Shown here piece after piece: positions 10,708-20,712 of a stretch of 64,000 bases of DNA; position 1 is the first letter of the stretch; the number at the start of each line of letters is the position of its first letter. The stretch is from contig QANU01000987.1 of the NCBI GenBank assembly GCA_003254905.1, forward strand, positions 190,389 to 254,388, written 5' to 3'. The notes beneath the pieces were generated by a model, which saw only the letters and a list, made by a program, of their open reading frames with translations, was not told the origin of the DNA and did not search any database. A program made the translations under genes and the position numbers. This DNA is from Nissolia schottii. Lineage: Eukaryota; Streptophyta; Magnoliopsida; Fabales; Fabaceae.

Positions 10708-12719
10708 ATGAGACAAGAAAAGGTGGCATTTTTCTTCATTGTGTTGTTAACAATGGCCTCATTAGGCTATGGTGTTGGAGTGAACTGGGGAACCATGGCA
10801 ACTCACCAGCTTCCACCAGAGAAAGTTGTTAGGATGCTCCAAGAAAACGGTTTTGACAAGCTGAAGCTGTTTGATGCAGAGGAATGGATCATGGCAGCAC
10901 TGATGGGGACCAATATTGAGGTGATGCTGGCGGTTCCGAACAACATGTTGGATGAGATGAGCAAGAATCAAAAGTTTGCAGATTCTTGGGTTGATGAGAA
11001 TGTCACCAGTTACTTGTACACTGGTGGAGTGAACATCAAGTTAAGTTAGTTTTTTTTGTCGTTGTTGTTGTAATGAATGTGTGTTTTTCAAATGTTCATT
11101 CATCGCCCCAGTTTTTCATTTGATTTTAATTTGATTCTTTTATTCAATATGCTTCTAGTTTTTCTTTTTCTTGGTTAAATTCTTCATTTTTCTTGATATT
11201 ACCACTTTGTAGCAATGAGTTTTTATGCTCTGATTTTTAGAGGATGCAGAATTGAAGGCCTGTTCTGTATTTTTCTGCATCTCTATTTAGCTTCTTGAAT
11301 TATATATATACATACATACATATATATAATAATAATAATAATAATAATTATAATAAGTTAAGAATTTAAAAAAAAAATGTTGATAAATCAGAAGTCTAGC
11401 TGAAAATTTGATCACCAAAGCCTTCTTCTGTGGTTGTTCTTGCTGCATTCAATTAAGATGTTCAAATAGAATTCTTTCTTCTATTAAACTTTTATGTTCT
11501 TTTCTTTTATCACATATAAGCTTCTGTTGTTTATATGTTTACTTAAAGCCAATGTTTTTAACTCTATTCTTCTGCATCATTCTTGCATGCCAAAATTTTC
11601 AGGTACATTGCAGTGGGGAATGAACCTTTCCTTAAGGAATACAATGGCACCTACCTACAAACAACACTGCCAGCTCTCAAGAACATACAAACATCTCTCA
11701 ACAATGCAGGCCTTGCCTCAAGGGTCAAAGTCACCGTCCCCTTCAATGCAGACATCTACTATTCCCCGGAATCGAATCCGGTTCCCTCAGCCGGGGACTT
11801 CAGGCCTGAAGTCAGAGACCTCTCCATCGAAATCATCCAGTTTCTTTACTCAAACAATGCACCCTTCACAGTGAACATCTACCCCTTTTTAAGTCTCTAT
11901 GGAAATGATCATTTCCCCTTTGATTATGCATTCTTTGATGGAAGCAACAAGCCTCTCAAAGATGGAAATTCACTTTACACCAATGTTTTCGACGCGAATC
12001 TCGACACGCTGCTCTATGCTCTAGAGAAGGCAGGGTTCCCTGACATGCATGTCATAGTTGGAGAAGTTGGTTGGCCAACAGATGGAGACAAGAATGCAAA
12101 TTTGCAGAATGCAGAGAGGTTCAACGCGGGTTTGCTCAAACATGCCCTTAGTGGTAATGGCACCCCTAAGAGGAGAGGCCTAGTTGAGATTTATCTATTC
12201 AGCTTAATTGATGAGAATGCCAAAAGCATTGCCCCTGGCAACTTTGAGAGGCATTGGGGGATTTTTGAGTTTGATGGGAAACCAAAGTACCAATTAGACT
12301 TATTAGGCCTTCATGAAGATAAGGGCCTTGTACCTGTTGAAGGGATAAGGTACCTAGAAAAACAATGGTGTATATTGGATCCTGATGCTGATGCTAGTGA
12401 ATTGCACTACTTGGCAGATAGCATTGACTATGCTTGTAGTTTATCTGATTGCACTGCTTTGGGGTATGGCTCTTCATGTAATGGACTAACACTACAAGGG
12501 AATGCTTCTTATGCCTTCAATATGTACTACCAAGTTAATAATCAGAGGGATTGGGACTGTGATTTCTCTGGATTGGCAATCATAACTGGTGAGGATCCAT
12601 CAGAGAAAGGGTGCCAGTTTCCTGTGATGATTGCTCATGGTTCTTCATTGCATGGAAGCATTGTCAGGAGAGCTTTGTGTGTATATATTTTTGTTATGTT
12701 TTTTTTTACTTTATCTTAA
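10708..12719 (+). CDS. Glucan endo-1,3-beta-glucosidase, GH17 with X8/CBM43 domain, GPI-type
   Basis: It hydrolyses (1,3)-beta-glucan such as callose at the cell surface or plasmodesmata. Two exons, 10708-11039 and 11603-12719, give 482 residues. The splice restores ATC AAG TAC ATT across AA|GTTAAG and TTTTCAG|GTACAT. Domains in order: signal peptide (about 1-23, hydrophobic core [15 protein letters not shown]); GH17 barrel starting GVNWGTMA; catalytic glutamates in VGNEPF and VGEVGWPT; an X8/CBM43 module with the usual cysteine set ([38 protein letters not shown]); and a hydrophobic C-terminal tail ([13 protein letters not shown]) that fits GPI anchoring. It resembles the Arabidopsis At4g31140/At5g58090 subgroup as I remember it. 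A single intron after the first ~110 residues is usual for the family. The exact substrate cannot be read from sequence. Confidence 0.93.
11303..11356. repeat. Mixed (TA)n/(CATA)n/(TAA)n microsatellite in the GH17 intron
   Basis: Compound simple repeat of TA, CATA and TAA units inside the single intron of the glucanase gene. Confidence 0.85.
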
Positions 12720-13539
12720 TAGGGTTTGTGTTAAGTCATGGAGCACTAGGAAAAAAGAATGTGTTTATGTGGTAGGGATTTTTTGGCAGCTGCTTGTGAG
12801 CATGTAAATTTTCTTGTCATGAGCAAGTTGTTGAAGAAGTTGGGATTCCTATTAGACAGTTTTGGACACTTTTTCCTCTTGCTTTTCCATTTTTCATTTT
12901 TCATTTTAGCATGAAAAAGAAATATTTAAATCCCCACTTAACAAGGTGAGCTAAGTTCAAGAGGATTTTAATTAGCACATAAAGTATACTATAGATAGGT
13001 GACTATGCTAGCAGGATTAGTGGTGTAGCAAGTCTAACTGTTTTCAAGTCCAAATCATGCAGTCCAAAATGCTAATCTGAGTTTAAAAATGCTTTGTGTA
13101 TACCAATATTCCATACATCTGTACATACACTATTAAATTATACGGAATTAATAATGATTATATGTATACCGCGCACTTTCCCAAATTAGAATATCACGCA
13201 CTCCCACGCAATTTTGTGAGCAATTTCACGCTATTACAAATGATTTTGCAAACCCTAAATTCTGAACTTGACAATACGCCGCCATAACCACCACATCACA
13301 GTCTCAATCCAACCACATTTTACCACCATAACCACTAGAAACGTGAACTCGTTTGTGCAGAAAGCATTATCAGTGTCGAAAGCATTACGAGGATCTATCA
13401 TTGGTGATCATATTCATTTTGATCGGAAGCAATGGAAGAAATCATTCAAATGCCAGAGCACGTGATAATTTTTTGTGTTTTTTGATTGTTCATGGATTGT
13501 GCTTGTTCAATTATGGTAATTGATTGCCATGGAAAATTT
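12720..13539. other. 3' flank of the glucanase gene and spacer
   Basis: This holds the probable 3' untranslated region and an AT-rich spacer. A short histidine-rich reading frame (13268-13465) resembles no family I know. It lies at the edge of the TGCACAAAC array and may belong to the same mobile element. Confidence 0.5.
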
Positions 13540-15020
13540 TGTGTTTAAACGAAGTAGTGCACAAACATTATATTCATCAATGCATAAACATTAAAACATA
13601 TAGTTATTAGTTATTTTAAACAATCGTAGGCACACAGAAGCATTTTGATAAAATGCACAAACATTATACATGATATTGCACAAACTTTATTCGGAAACAT
13701 GCACAAACATTATAATCGTTTAGTTCATGTTCTGTTACATCCTCAAATATATTTAATTATATGTACAAACTTTATTTGTGGTATTGCACAAACATACACT
13801 TATAATTCATAGTTATAAACATTCTGATCATTATTTAAAAAATGCATAAACATTTTGCTTGATAATGTACAAATTTTATTCGAAAGTATGCACAAACATT
13901 AGAAACTTGAAGTTCACGTTATGTAACATCCTCTAGTATATTGTATTAAATGCACAAACAGTATGAGCGTTAAACACAAACTTTATGTTTTTCCATGCAC
14001 AAACTTTATTTGAAATATTCACAAACAATACACTTATATGAGATCTAAATCTTACTTACAAAGTGCACAAATAAGTGTGAATGTACAAACATTGTAAGTT
14101 TAACATAGCGATTTTACACAAATTTTATAACTAGTAATGCACATACATTATAAATATAGGTGCACAAACTTTATACATTTCTATGAACAAACTTTACAGA
14201 TATGGTAGGTAACTTATAGTTAAGTATTTTGCAAAATTTGATATATGCACAATCTTTATATGCACAAACATTAATGCCAAGGATGGCACCAAAGTTGGTT
14301 TATGCGCAACCTTTTTGCCGGTGTCCTTAGTAGCAGCCTTCCCTTTGTTTGATCTCATCAGAGGAGCCATGTCTACAGCAATGTAAGATGCACAAAATTT
14401 AGGTGATAGAATGAACAATTATCACAAATTAGGATGATACACAAACATTAAACAACACATGCACAAACTTACAGTAACCATTTAATTTAACAGCTAAGAG
14501 TGCACAAACATTACAGAATAGAATGCACAAACTTTACATTCAAGATGCACAAAAATTATTTATACATATGCACAATCTTTATCTAATTGTATTGTTGTTG
14601 AACAAGAGTGCATAAAATTTATCTGTCACAGTACACAAACCTAACAAACTAATATGCACACACTTTACACTGATTCTAGATGCACAAACATTACATATAC
14701 TTATGCACATGCTTTGCAACAACCATTTAATTCAAAAGCTTTTAATAAAAAAGAGTGCACAAACATTACATGAAAGATGCACAAACTTTGCAGCAACCAT
14801 TTTAATTGACAAACCTTACAAGCCACCATGCACAATCATTACAGAATAGGATGCACAAACTCTACATTCAAGATGCACACACATTACACATACATGTGCA
14901 CAGACTAAGCATAAATTGTTTAACTCAAGAGCTTTCAACCAAAATGATGCACAAACATTATAACTCAGAGTGCACAAACACCATAGAAGAGGATGCACAA
15001 ACTTTAAGTTTTAATCAAAA
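13540..15020. repeat. Degenerate TGCACAAAC(A/T)TTA repeat array
   Basis: Dozens of copies of a 13-15 base word close to TGCACAAACATTA or TGCACAAACTTTA recur, all in the same direction, spaced unevenly by roughly 15-60 bases of unrelated AT-rich sequence. This is not a true tandem satellite. It looks like the subterminal repeat zones of plant DNA transposons (CACTA or MULE type), where short words recruit the transposase. About 110 bases near 14268-14385 lack the word and encode a basic peptide start on the minus strand. The right edge meets a copia fragment near 15025, where the word TGCATGATGGAGT is shared by both sides. Family unknown. Confidence 0.75.
14265..14372 (-). other. Possible exon fragment inside the array, basic N-terminus
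   Basis: Read on the minus strand from an ATG at 14370-14372, the island gives MAPLMRSNKGKAATKDTGKK and then a short further stretch, lysine-rich, before the frame drifts back into array words. Base composition is clearly less AT-rich than the surroundings, which suggests old coding sequence. I do not recognise the protein. A transposase or accessory gene start of the array's parent element is a guess from context. Confidence 0.3.
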
Positions 15021-15024
15021 AGAG

Positions 15025-16145
15025 TGCATGATGGAGTATTATGCGAAACAATATGTCCTGTAAGGTTGTCGGTATTGGTACAATGAGAATAAAGATGCAT
15101 GATGGAGTCATGAGAACATTGGCCGAGGTTCGGCACATACCCGAACTAAAGAAAAATCTCATTTCTTTGGACACTCTTGATTCACTGGGGTGTAAGTATT
15201 CTTCTGAAGGTGGAGTTTTGAAAGTTTCCAAAGGTACTCTTATTATGATCAAAGGAAAGTTGGTTAATGGTCTTTACTTACTTCAAGGCAGCACAATTGT
15301 TGGCACTGTAGTTGTATCATCCTCCCATAACTTTGAGTTAGATAATACTAGATTATGGAATATGCATTTGGGGGATATGAGTGAAGCTGGAATGTCTATT
15401 TTGAGCAAGCGTAGTTTGCTTGGTGATAGCAAGATGGAAAAACTTGACTTTTGTGAACATTGTGTCAATGGGAAACAGACTAGAGTCAAGTTTAGCATTG
15501 CCGTTCACAAGACTAAGGGCACTGTTGACTATATTCACTCTGATTTATGGGTCCTGTGCCTATTCCGTCAAAAGGTGGTGCTAGATATTTATTGACGTTC
15601 GTTGATGACTTTTCGAGGAAAGTATGGGTTTATTTTCTAAAGCATAAAAATGATGTATTTCATACTTTCAAGAAATGGAAAACGCTTGTTGAGAATCAGA
15701 CTAGCAAGAAAATCAAGCGTCTTCGAATAGATAATGGTTTGGAGTTTTGTGAAGGTTAGTTCAATGAGTTTTGTGAGAATGAAGGCATTGTTAGACATTG
15801 TATTGTGCGAAGGACACCACAACAGAACGATGTAGCTGAACGTATGAATAGAACCCTTTTGGAGAGAACTTGTTGTGTGCTCTCTAATGCCAACTTGCCA
15901 AAAGAGTTTTGGGCTGAGGCAGTTAACATGGCTTGTTATTTGGTGAATCGTTCCCCATCCACTCTAATTAAATGCAAAACTCCTTTTGAGATATGGTCTA
16001 GTACTCCTGCTAATTGTTCTGATCTAAGAATATTTGGTTGTCCTGCATATGCTCACACCAATGATGGCAAACTTGAATAAAGGGCGCAAAAGTGTATATT
16101 TCTTGGATATGCATTAGGGGTGAAAGGTTATAGGTTATGGTGTAC
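15025..16145 (+). mobile_element. Ty1/copia retrotransposon fragment (fossil)
   Basis: This is the internal pol portion of a copia element. In order it shows the end of the protease/linker region, the GAG-pre-integrase zinc-binding segment (LWNMHLGDMS, FCEHCVNGKQ), the integrase core (TFVDDFSRKVWVYF, RTPQQNDVAERMNRTLLE) and the following FGCPAYAH and FLGYALGVKGYRLW stretch. Both ends are missing: there is no LTR, primer site, reverse transcriptase or RNase H next to it. It is broken, with at least two internal breaks besides the end truncations. Its left side abuts the TGCACAAAC array and its right side runs straight into a partial PPR gene. Confidence 0.92.
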
Positions 16146-16572
16146 TGATATTATTACTTACAATATATTGTTAGATGGTTTGGGCAAAAGCCAACATCTT
16201 GATAAGGCAATTGAATTATTTCTGAAAATTGTTGGCAAAGGGATTTGTCCTAGTGTGGTCACATATAGCATACTTATTGATGGATTGTGCAAAGGTGGGA
16301 GACTTAAAATTGCACAAGAGTTTTTCCATCATCTCCTTCTGAAAGGCTACAAATTGAATGTCAAAACATACAATGCTATGATCAGTGGACTTTGCAAAGG
16401 GGGCTTTCCCGATGAAGCAATGCTCTTGCTTTCAAAAATGGATGAAAGTGGTTGCTGCCCTAATGCGGTAACTTACGAAATACTCATTAAGGCTCTTTTT
16501 CAAAAGAATGCACTTGACAAGGCGGAGAAGCTTCTCAGGGAAATGATTTCTAGAGGAATATTGAAACAATAA
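16146..16572 (+). pseudogene. Partial duplicate of the Rf-like PPR gene (last ~4 repeats)
   Basis: This copy matches 2770-3191 closely, including the ending KAEKLLREMISRG followed by TAA. It retains an uninterrupted frame where the first copy has a one-base loss near 2915. It has no start codon or presequence of its own. The upstream part has been replaced by the copia fragment, whose last codons (GVKGYRLWCTD) run on in frame into the PPR sequence. The similarity to the first copy continues for about 85 bases past the stop. Either a template switch or end-joining event after duplication, or element insertion followed by deletion, could give this structure. Confidence 0.88.
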
Positions 16573-17490
16573 GACAAGGTAACAAACTTATTTGTTCCAA
16601 CTGAAATTATGTTGTTGTTTGGTTTCTTGAGTTTGAAGAACGTCATGACCTTCATGCTTCTTCCTGATTACTTGCGTATTTTAGAATAATATATCTGGTG
16701 AGGCACTAGCGAGAAATTTGACTTCCCTGCGATTTGTTAATTTATCAATTTTGATGTCCCTTACATCATATAAAGAGTCTGAGTTTACCATAAATTGAGT
16801 TGATTGTCCTGCATGCTTTTTATCCTGAACAAAAAATAAAAATTAGGAGATTCTTTTCCTTTTGCAATTTCCTGTTTTTTTTTTTTGTTTGTTTCTTTTA
16901 CTTTTGCTGACAGGAANTGGTTTGTTTCTTTTATTTTTGCTGACAGGAAAATTCTTAAACACATATCAATGGCAAAGTCATATCTTCTTTTGCTGTCTCA
17001 AAGACAATGGTAAACTTAGAGTGATGCTGCAAGATGTAGTGAGCATAGATGATGAAAGATATAGCACTTAAGTCAATGCCACTTAGTATGCTGTAAACCA
17101 ATGTGTTAAATAATGATAAGTTTCAAATGTCATCAACCTAATCATTGAATTGAAAAAAAAAAATTTAAAAAGTAGCACTGCAACTTGTTCCTTTGATTTA
17201 TGTTTTCCTTGCAAACCAGGGACAGGAAGAATCATGTTCAATACTGTTTTCATGCTCTATATCAGGAATGAATCTGTCATTCTCCTGCAGAAAGTTTCCA
17301 ATGACAGAATCCAAAGTGTGCTGCAGCAATTGGCTTTATGTTAGTGCTGCGAAGATCAATTGTGATCCCACAAATACCGATGCTGATTTTTTTGGTGATA
17401 TGTGCATTATTAGTGCTCTTGGGGATTTTACTTAGGTGGTACATGATTGCTGATGTATTGGGTGAGAGATTTTTTGTATTGTATGACTTT
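16573..17490. other. 3' flank of the second PPR copy
   Basis: After about 85 bases shared with the first PPR copy there is AT-rich DNA with no recognisable domain. One unknown base (n) is at 16917. It sits between two near-identical copies of a 30-35 base block ending GCTGACAGGAA (about 16884-16948), so the n probably marks a local assembly problem in a short tandem duplication. Parts of 16940-17440 look more complex than spacer and could be spliced 3' untranslated sequence, which I cannot prove. Confidence 0.45.
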
Positions 17491-17494
17491 TTGC

Positions 17495-17600
17495 CTTAAA
17501 TCATGTTTGATGGGGTACTCCTTTTCTGGCCTGGGATTTTGTCCCACTGAATTTTTTCCAAGGGTTTTAAGGAGGCCTTGTCGGCATGTGTTGGGAGTGT
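17495..17600 (+). mobile_element. LTR-like tag of a copia-type element (remnant)
   Basis: The words GGGGTACTCCTTTTC, GATTTTGTCCCACTGA and CCAAGGGTTTTAAGGAGGCC occur in the order and spacing of a conserved tag found near or in LTRs of many plant copia elements. No partner LTR or coding part was found next to it. It is an isolated fossil piece. Confidence 0.45.
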
Positions 17601-19072
17601 TCCAAGTGACTTAGTGTTGAAATGGTGTATCATGTACTTCATTGCTTTTCCTTTTGGGGTTAAACTCGTGCAATGGAATTCACAAATTACCGAAAAAAAG
17701 TCAAGCAAAGTAAGTCGGTTTTTATGTGAAAATTTATATTGTTAAATTATGTTAATTTTTGACATTTCAATGTTATTCATCTCAATGTGGGATGTTTAAG
17801 CTTTCATACACTTTAGTCCAAGATGTATCGGTTTTTAGTTCTTAGTTTTTATCATTTGATGTTTTATTTACTCCTAAATCTTGTAATGTTGTGACTGATG
17901 TCAGCTAAATTTGCTACAGGTTTTTTTTGGTTTTGATGTGTGGGTTGGGCAACCTGTGATTTTTTGGCCACCCTCCTAAACTTTGATATTCGGTTTCAAT
18001 GCAATTCAATTTTTCCATAAAAGAAAAATATAGATTGCGTTATTATTGTTGTGTTTAAGACTTGATAAAAGTTTAATTTAGTTCAAATTTTTTGTATTTA
18101 ATTTTTACAGAATTCTTTTAAAAAAAATTTACATACTTTTTGAGTTGATTAAGCATTTATTTTTCCTTTTCTTTTTTGCAATCTTTTATTTTGAAAATGT
18201 TTTTAGAACGCCCTTGAATTCCTAGGGAGGTGGGTATCCACGATCAAGGATGAGACAATTTTTCCCCACGGCGGCGGAATTAGGGATGGGAAAATTTTCT
18301 CCCCGCGGCAGGTAGTGAGGTCCCGGCTCGGCTCCAACCGTCTGTCATCTATACGTTTAATGCATGGCCGAAGAACATTATTAATTATTAATTTCTTAAT
18401 TTTTATAGATTTTTTGTGCACAACACATTAAAATCAATGGTTGTTATTCCGTTTGTTTTGTTTTAATAGTTAGGTGTAATTCCTTCTTTGTTTTTAATTC
18501 ATATTCTAAGTTATAATGAAACATTTATTGGTATAATGGATATGAAAAGAGTAATAACTATATTAAAAATAGAAATTTGTTTTTATATTAGGATATTTTG
18601 TTAATTTATATTATTTTACGCATTTACCAACATGTTTTTTTGTTTACCTTAGTAGGTGTAGTCTTTAATTTTGAACAATTAAAATAAAATATTCATGAAC
18701 CATGCATTAAATGTAGTCGAAGTCTCGTCCCATACAACATATTTTCTTCTATTTATGCTCCGGTAGTCCCTTGGAAAATATGAAAATTTTCATGGTAATT
18801 ACATTACCATGCAGTTGAAAAATTTCCCGATCAATGCCCGACTGGAACTGAACTTGAGATATTAGAGTAGTACTATTTCGTTTGTTCTAATAGTTCCAAC
18901 ATGCTTAGTCAAATTCATTCACCGGTCATTTATGCTACATTTATATCCCTTGGGAAGCATCAACACTTTGCTGGTCATTTGTTCCAGATTTAAATGCATT
19001 TAAAAATTTGCCTGGTCATGTGCATGAATTCAAGTATTCTTTGGAAATGATCAAAGTGCTAATTCTCTCTTC
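17601..19072. other. Intergenic, no gene seen
   Basis: AT-rich spacer. A GC-rich patch near 18230-18345 (CCCCACGGCGG, CTCCCCGCGGC) resembles the gggg-cggg type repeats scattered in plant genomes, but I could not define its ends. Confidence 0.5.
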
Positions 19073-19080
19073 TATAAATA
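19073..19080 (+). promoter_or_regulatory. TATA box of the glycine-rich gene
   Basis: TATAAATA lies 110 bases upstream of the ATG at 19183, in good context for a plant promoter with a short leader of about 75-80 bases. Confidence 0.6.
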
Positions 19081-19182
19081 GCCAAACCAAACTAACATTG
19101 TATTCCATCTCCATATCTTGGAATAACTTTCTCAATATTCTAAGGCTAGCTTTTATCGTGTCTCTGTTGTGATTATCTGAAA

Positions 19183-19398
19183 ATGGGTGGAAAAGGAGGC
19201 GTAGGCGGTGGGGCGAAAGGCAGTGGTGGTGGAAATTCAAGCCAAGGCAGCAAAAGTAGTGGTGGCAGCAGCACCGGTTCCTCAGGGGGATCCATGAAGG
19301 CCCCTGGAGGTGGCGGAGCATACATCTCAAGGGAAACATTTGAGAGCAACCCTCAGGGATACTTCAGCGGCTTACATGCTGCTCAAAAGGACAAGTAG
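19183..19398 (+). CDS. Small glycine/serine-rich protein, 71 residues
   Basis: An intronless frame of 71 residues. The first ~50 residues are Gly/Ser/Lys-rich low-complexity sequence. The last ~22 residues are ordinary and look conserved (GGGAYISRETFESNPQGYF, then GLHAAQKDK). Legumes carry families of such tiny proteins with a similar ISRxxFExNPxxYFxxLH ending, as I remember them; their function is not known to me. There is no signal peptide, so the 'cell-wall structural' label often attached to glycine-rich proteins is not supported. The gene has its own TATA box upstream and AATAAA at 19493-19498 downstream, which makes expression likely. Confidence 0.72.
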   Translation: MGGKGGVGGGAKGSGGGNSSQGSKSSGGSSTGSSGGSMKAPGGGGAYISRETFESNPQGYFSGLHAAQKDK

Positions 19399-19492
19399 TC
19401 TGTGTTTGATTTAATAATAATGTACTGTGTGTGTCATTTTGAATCAATATGTAACTGTGACAATGGCTTCTGTCACAAGTATTATCGTTATA

Positions 19493-19498
19493 AATAAA
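19493..19498 (+). terminator. Poly(A) signal of the glycine-rich gene
   Basis: AATAAA lies 95 bases after the stop codon, a usual plant distance. Confidence 0.5.
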
Positions 19499-19732
19499 AG
19501 CATATTTCCTGTTGTTGTCCCTATGTTGTTTCCTATAAAACTAGTGTATATTATCTGCTTATTCCTCTTGTTAATACCTATATATTCTTATTTTTGCCTT
19601 TGAATCAACTATATTTGAAAATTATTCAAAAATGGAGATTTTCTTTAAATATGCATGTATTGGTTCTATTCTGCAAAATCATTTTGGAACTCATTATGCT
19701 GCAAGTTTTTGGTGTATAGATTTGGAACTTAT

Positions 19733-20410
19733 TTGGTCATTGTGTATAGACCATGGAATGGAACATGCAGGGCCTTTCAGCTAAGACTTACAGAACTGGA
19801 CCAAGATACGAGGGTATGAGTTATTATACTATGATATGTAAAAAAATGACAAATAATTTACTTGAATAATACAATGTAATTTCAGACTAAAATAAAAGCA
19901 GTAAAGAAACCAGCAGCGCCAGTATCTGTAACAAATCCATCAAAGCTTATTTTGCCAAGAAATTTGTTCATCAGTGAAGCTATGCACATTTTTTTCTTTA
20001 CACGAGATAGTTCACATGTAGCTATTAGCTAAGTATACATACTCTAACCAAAGTAAGACTTCTCCTAGGCAAGTTACAGTCAAAAACCACTTCACCATCA
20101 AAAATAGCCTTGAACCTGTGGAACCACAAAGAGCTACAAATGGTAGCAAAAGTTAAAGGCCAACTTACCCCATACAAGGTTCAAAATTTATTTCGAATGT
20201 TTCGCTCAACCCAATCAAGCAAAGCAAAATTTGCTGGAAAAAATCACCCAGTGTAAAGTTGTGTCCAATGTTCATCCACACTTTTTTAGCAACTAAATAG
20301 TCCCGCAAGGTTGAGTCTGTCATAGCTCTTCTTTACCGAGTCAGCCAAAGCGCTCAAGCGGTTTAAATGTACTGCACCACCATTGGCTAGAATGCATGCA
20401 TTCAAAACTA
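19733..20410 (+). repeat. Inverted duplication, copy A
   Basis: About 0.65 kb here is the reverse complement of 30735-31383. By eye most bases match over the whole length with a few small indels, including the blocks AAGACTTCTCCTAGGCAAGT, AGCTATTAGCTAAGTATAC and GGTTGAGTCTGTCA. The two copies flank about 10.3 kb containing the PPR and rhomboid genes. No transposon ends or coding domain were recognised. A minus-strand frame at 20286-20471 ends in LADSVKKSYDRLNLAGLF, but it is not kept open in copy B, so it may be chance. Confidence 0.85.
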
Positions 20411-20712
20411 GCATGACTAACATTCCACAGGATAAAGAAAAGCATATACTGTTTTCGACAATAAAATTCACCTTCGGACTAATTTGTTTAGTTCCTCAAA
20501 GTATTGCTTCACAACCATTTGAATGACGTCTCAGTTTCAGATTCAGTTATGAAGTACGAATCCATATTAAGCTAGATTTTGAGTGTATAATGATTAAAGT
20601 TGAGCGAACAGTTCCCAATAATCATTTGAAATCTATGTAATGTAATACGAGAGCTCATGGAAAATCAACTTTGTTGTAGCACATGCAAAATGAGGAAGAG
20701 TTTAGCCTTCTG

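Noticed and set aside
13540-15020. CRISPR-like interpretation of the short repeated words
   Set aside because: The genome is a plant, the repeats are degenerate, 13-15 bases, and unevenly spaced with no cas genes.
20286-20471. Minus-strand frame ending LADSVKKSYDRLNLAGLF
   Set aside because: The equivalent frame is interrupted in the inverted copy at 30735-31383, so coding constraint is not supported.
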